DNA from: Sphingomonas sp.
GTDB lineage: Bacteria; Pseudomonadota; Alphaproteobacteria; Sphingomonadales; Sphingomonadaceae
Assembly: GCA_025935515.1 (NCBI GenBank)
Contig: JAICVC010000084.1
Location: 1 to 8,986 of the forward strand
DNA: 8,986 bases
Reading direction: 5' to 3'
In this document: one piece after another, positions 7,257-8,986 of the stretch
Layout: each line of letters begins with the position of its first letter
Numbering within the stretch: position 1 is the stretch's first letter
Translations under genes and position numbers: made by a program
The notes under the pieces: model-generated
The model's database searches: none
What the model was told of the DNA's origin: nothing
Seen by the model: the letters and a program-made list of their open reading frames with translations, nothing else

Positions 7257-8577
7257 TGCGCCGTCCGAGCCGCGTCTCGTCCTCGGCCGCCTTGACCGCG
7301 CCGGCCGCTTGATCTCGGCCGACCCCCAGCTCGAGGCCTTGCAGCGCGAGGCCGGCTCGCGCCTTGGGCAGCCGCTGGCGCTGCCTCAGCTTGCCGCGGT
7401 TGCCGAGCTCGCGCGCAAGCTTCGCACGCCGGTCTCCCGGCCGGCGCTCGCTGCGTCGACCGATCACGACATCGAGCTGTGGGTCCAGGCGCGGCCCGAG
7501 GGCGACGAGATCGTCCTGTCGCTCGAGAATTGGACCGTTCGCGCTCCCGCCGGTCCCCGGCTCGCGGCGATCCTCGGCGGAGGAACCGAGTCGGAAACGG
7601 GCGCTGCCCGCAACGAATGGGCGGCCGATGAGGAGTTGCGGATCATCTCCCTCTCGTCGGATCTGGCCGATCTTCTTGGCGTCGATCCGGACGATGTCGC
7701 CGGCCAGCCGCTGACCCGGGTCGTTCGGCTTGAGGAGGATGAGGCCGGCGAAATGCCGCTGATCAGCGCGCTCGCCGCCCGTCGCGGCTTTTTCGGCCAG
7801 CATGCGCGCAGCCGTGCGGACGATAGCCGCGCGGTAGTGCTGACTGGGGAAGTGGTGACCGGCGCCAATGGCGCGTTCGCTGGCTTTCGCGGTTCGGTGG
7901 AATCCAGTGGCACCGGAAGCACCGCGGGCGCCGCGCGCTCGGCATTCGACCATGCGCTCGACGAGGTGCTTCGCTCGCCGCTCGACCGGATCATCGAAAA
8001 TGCCGAGCGGATCGTCGAACGCGCCGATGGACCGCTGGGCACTGATTATGCGAGCTACGGCGACGACATTGCGTCCGCCGCGCGCCACTTGCTGTCCGTG
8101 CTCGAGTCGATGGGCGATCAGCGGTCGCAGGGTGTTCGTTCGATCGACCTCGCGGCTCTTGCCGCCGAGGCCGTGGTCATGCTCGAGGCCGCCGCCGAGG
8201 AGCGCGGCATCACGATCGAACCCGAAAGCACCGGCGCCCTCCTGGCAAGCGGCGAAGAGCGGGGCGTCATCCAGATTCTCGTCAACCTGATGGGCAATGC
8301 GATCCGCCACTCTCCGCAAGGCGGAAAGGTGCGCCTCATTTTTTCACGCCAGGCCGGGATCGCCTCAATTTCCGTGGTGGACGAAGGGCCAGGGATCGCT
8401 GCCGACGATCAGCAGCGGATATTCGAGCGTTTCGAGCGCGCCGACCCGAAGGAAGGCGGAACGGGGCTGGGCCTCGCCATTTCCCGGCGTCTGGCCCGTT
8501 CGATGGGCGGCGACGTCACCCTGGAAAGCGCGCCCGGCGAGGGGGCCCGGTTCAGGCTGACGCTCCCGTCGGCGTAG
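7249..8577 (+). CDS. Soluble PAS-PAS histidine-kinase-like protein lacking the phosphoacceptor His
   Basis: This is a 442-residue protein with no membrane helix. Residues 8-97 look like a divergent PAS domain (LGRLDRAGRLISADP at the start, VLSLENW at the end). Residues 122-218 are a clearer PAS domain (LRIISLSSDLADLLGVDPDDVAGQPL). A HisKA-like helix begins at F233 and the catalytic ATPase domain covers about 297-440. ATP-site motifs are intact: N-box NLMGNAIRH (346-354, Asn350), G1 DEGPGIA (378-384), F-box IFERFERAD (391-399) and G2 GGTGLGLAI (403-411). Aligned without gaps to the usual F-x5-HELRTPL helix, residues 233-245 read FDHALDEVLRSPL. The phosphorylated His is Glu239 (codon GAG at 7963) and the following acidic residue is Val240. 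The GTG start overlaps DUF2336 by 8 bp, with a TGGGG about 7-11 nt upstream. It is probably an ATP-binding pseudokinase or regulator rather than a standard sensor kinase. No response regulator gene is adjacent. Confidence 0.9.
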   Translation: MASAPSEPRLVLGRLDRAGRLISADPQLEALQREAGSRLGQPLALPQLAAVAELARKLRTPVSRPALAASTDHDIELWVQARPEGDEIVLSLENWTVRAPAGPRLAAILGGGTESETGAARNEWAADEELRIISLSSDLADLLGVDPDDVAGQPLTRVVRLEEDEAGEMPLISALAARRGFFGQHARSRADDSRAVVLTGEVVTGANGAFAGFRGSVESSGTGSTAGAARSAFDHALDEVLRSPLDRIIENAERIVERADGPLGTDYASYGDDIASAARHLLSVLESMGDQRSQGVRSIDLAALAAEAVVMLEAAAEERGITIEPESTGALLASGEERGVIQILVNLMGNAIRHSPQGGKVRLIFSRQAGIASISVVDEGPGIAADDQQRIFERFERADPKEGGTGLGLAISRRLARSMGGDVTLESAPGEGARFRLTLPSA

Positions 8578-8597
8578 GCCGTATCCGTCAGCGCCGA
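8569..8597. other. Inverted repeat across the kinase-like/gltA convergent junction
   Basis: TCGGCG (8569-8574) and CGCCGA (8592-8597) are perfect inverted 6-mers around a 17 nt loop that contains both stop codons and the whole 10 bp gap. No T-run follows on either strand. It could assist termination in both directions, but a 6 bp GC stem is easily found by chance here. Confidence 0.2.
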
Positions 8598-8986
8598 TCG
8601 ACCGGCACGTAGCTGCGTTGCGCCTCGCCTGTGTAGAGCTGGCGGGGCCGACCGATTTTCTGCTCGGGATCGGCGATCATCTCGTTCCATTGCGCGACCC
8701 AGCCCACCGTGCGCGCAAGCGCGAACAGCGCGGTGAACATGTCGGTCGGAAAACCGATCGCATTGAGGATTACGCCCGAATAGAAATCGACGTTCGGATA
8801 GAGCTTCTTCTCAATGAAATAATCACCGCTAAGCGCGATCTGTTCGAGTTCCTTGGCCACGTCGAGGACCGGGTCGGAGATGTTCAGCTCCTTGAGCACC
8901 TCGTCGGCAGTCGCCTTCATTACCTTCGCGCGCGGGTCGAAGTTCTTGTAGACGCGGTGGCCGAAGCCCATCAGCCGGAACGGGTC
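8588..8986 (-). CDS. gltA: Citrate synthase, C-terminal part (5' end outside window)
   Basis: Citrate synthase condenses acetyl-CoA with oxaloacetate to start the TCA cycle. The last 132 residues are visible, reading from DPFRLMGFGHRVYKNFDPRA, a citrate synthase hallmark; its GHRVY His is one of the catalytic residues. NVDFYSG carries the catalytic Asp, ALARTVGW carries a substrate-binding Arg, and IGRPRQLYTG is the typical C-terminal motif of the Gram-negative type II enzyme. A full protein would be about 425-430 residues, so roughly two thirds lies beyond the right edge; the ATG-like codon at 8971 is internal. The gene converges on the kinase-like gene with a 10 bp gap. Nothing unusual is seen in the visible part. 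Confidence 0.97.
   Translation of the reverse strand, partial: DPFRLMGFGHRVYKNFDPRAKVMKATADEVLKELNISDPVLDVAKELEQIALSGDYFIEKKLYPNVDFYSGVILNAIGFPTDMFTALFALARTVGWVAQWNEMIADPEQKIGRPRQLYTGEAQRSYVPVDRR

Noticed and set aside
7042..8319. 425-codon minus-strand open frame across DUF2336 and the kinase-like gene
   Set aside because: It covers the junction of two well-supported genes on the other strand and has no family character.

Overview
The window is typical high-GC alphaproteobacterial chromosome. Gene content and order (coaX, then the RNase J gene rnj, then a DUF1467 gene; a DUF2336 gene; gltA) point to the Sphingomonadales (Sphingomonas or a close relative). This placement comes from recognising families and synteny, not from a search. 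No rRNA, tRNA, insertion sequence, CRISPR array, prophage or integration site was found, and coding density is very high.

Layout. (1) Positions 2-2593, plus strand: a tight housekeeping operon made of the 3' part of coaX (type III pantothenate kinase), rnj (ribonuclease J, ATGA overlap with coaX) and a small two-helix DUF1467 membrane protein 4 bp later. (2) Positions 2604-4907, minus strand: a 767-residue protein with two N-terminal membrane helices, about 500 residues of coiled coil and a compact C-terminal domain. Its architecture resembles the Caulobacter polarity factor TipN. (3) Positions 4908-4993: an 86 bp divergent intergenic region. (4) Positions 4994-8577, plus strand: three co-directional genes. 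The first is a membrane protein that looks like a degenerate fusion of a sugar/alcohol-phosphate nucleotidyltransferase and a CDP-alcohol phosphotransferase. The second is a DUF2336 helical protein. The third is a soluble PAS-PAS-histidine-kinase-like protein whose phosphoacceptor histidine is replaced by glutamate. (5) Positions 8588-8986, minus strand: the 3' third of gltA (citrate synthase).

The left part is ordinary metabolism and RNA processing. The part worth attention is 2604-8577. It holds a probable polarity or envelope coiled-coil protein, divergently arranged with three genes, two of which look like pseudoenzymes that keep their folds but have lost key catalytic residues. DUF2336 and the kinase-like gene overlap by 8 bp and are almost certainly co-translated. 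A regulatory or scaffolding module is a reasonable hypothesis; its function cannot be read from sequence alone. Both convergent gene pairs are separated by only 10 bp.
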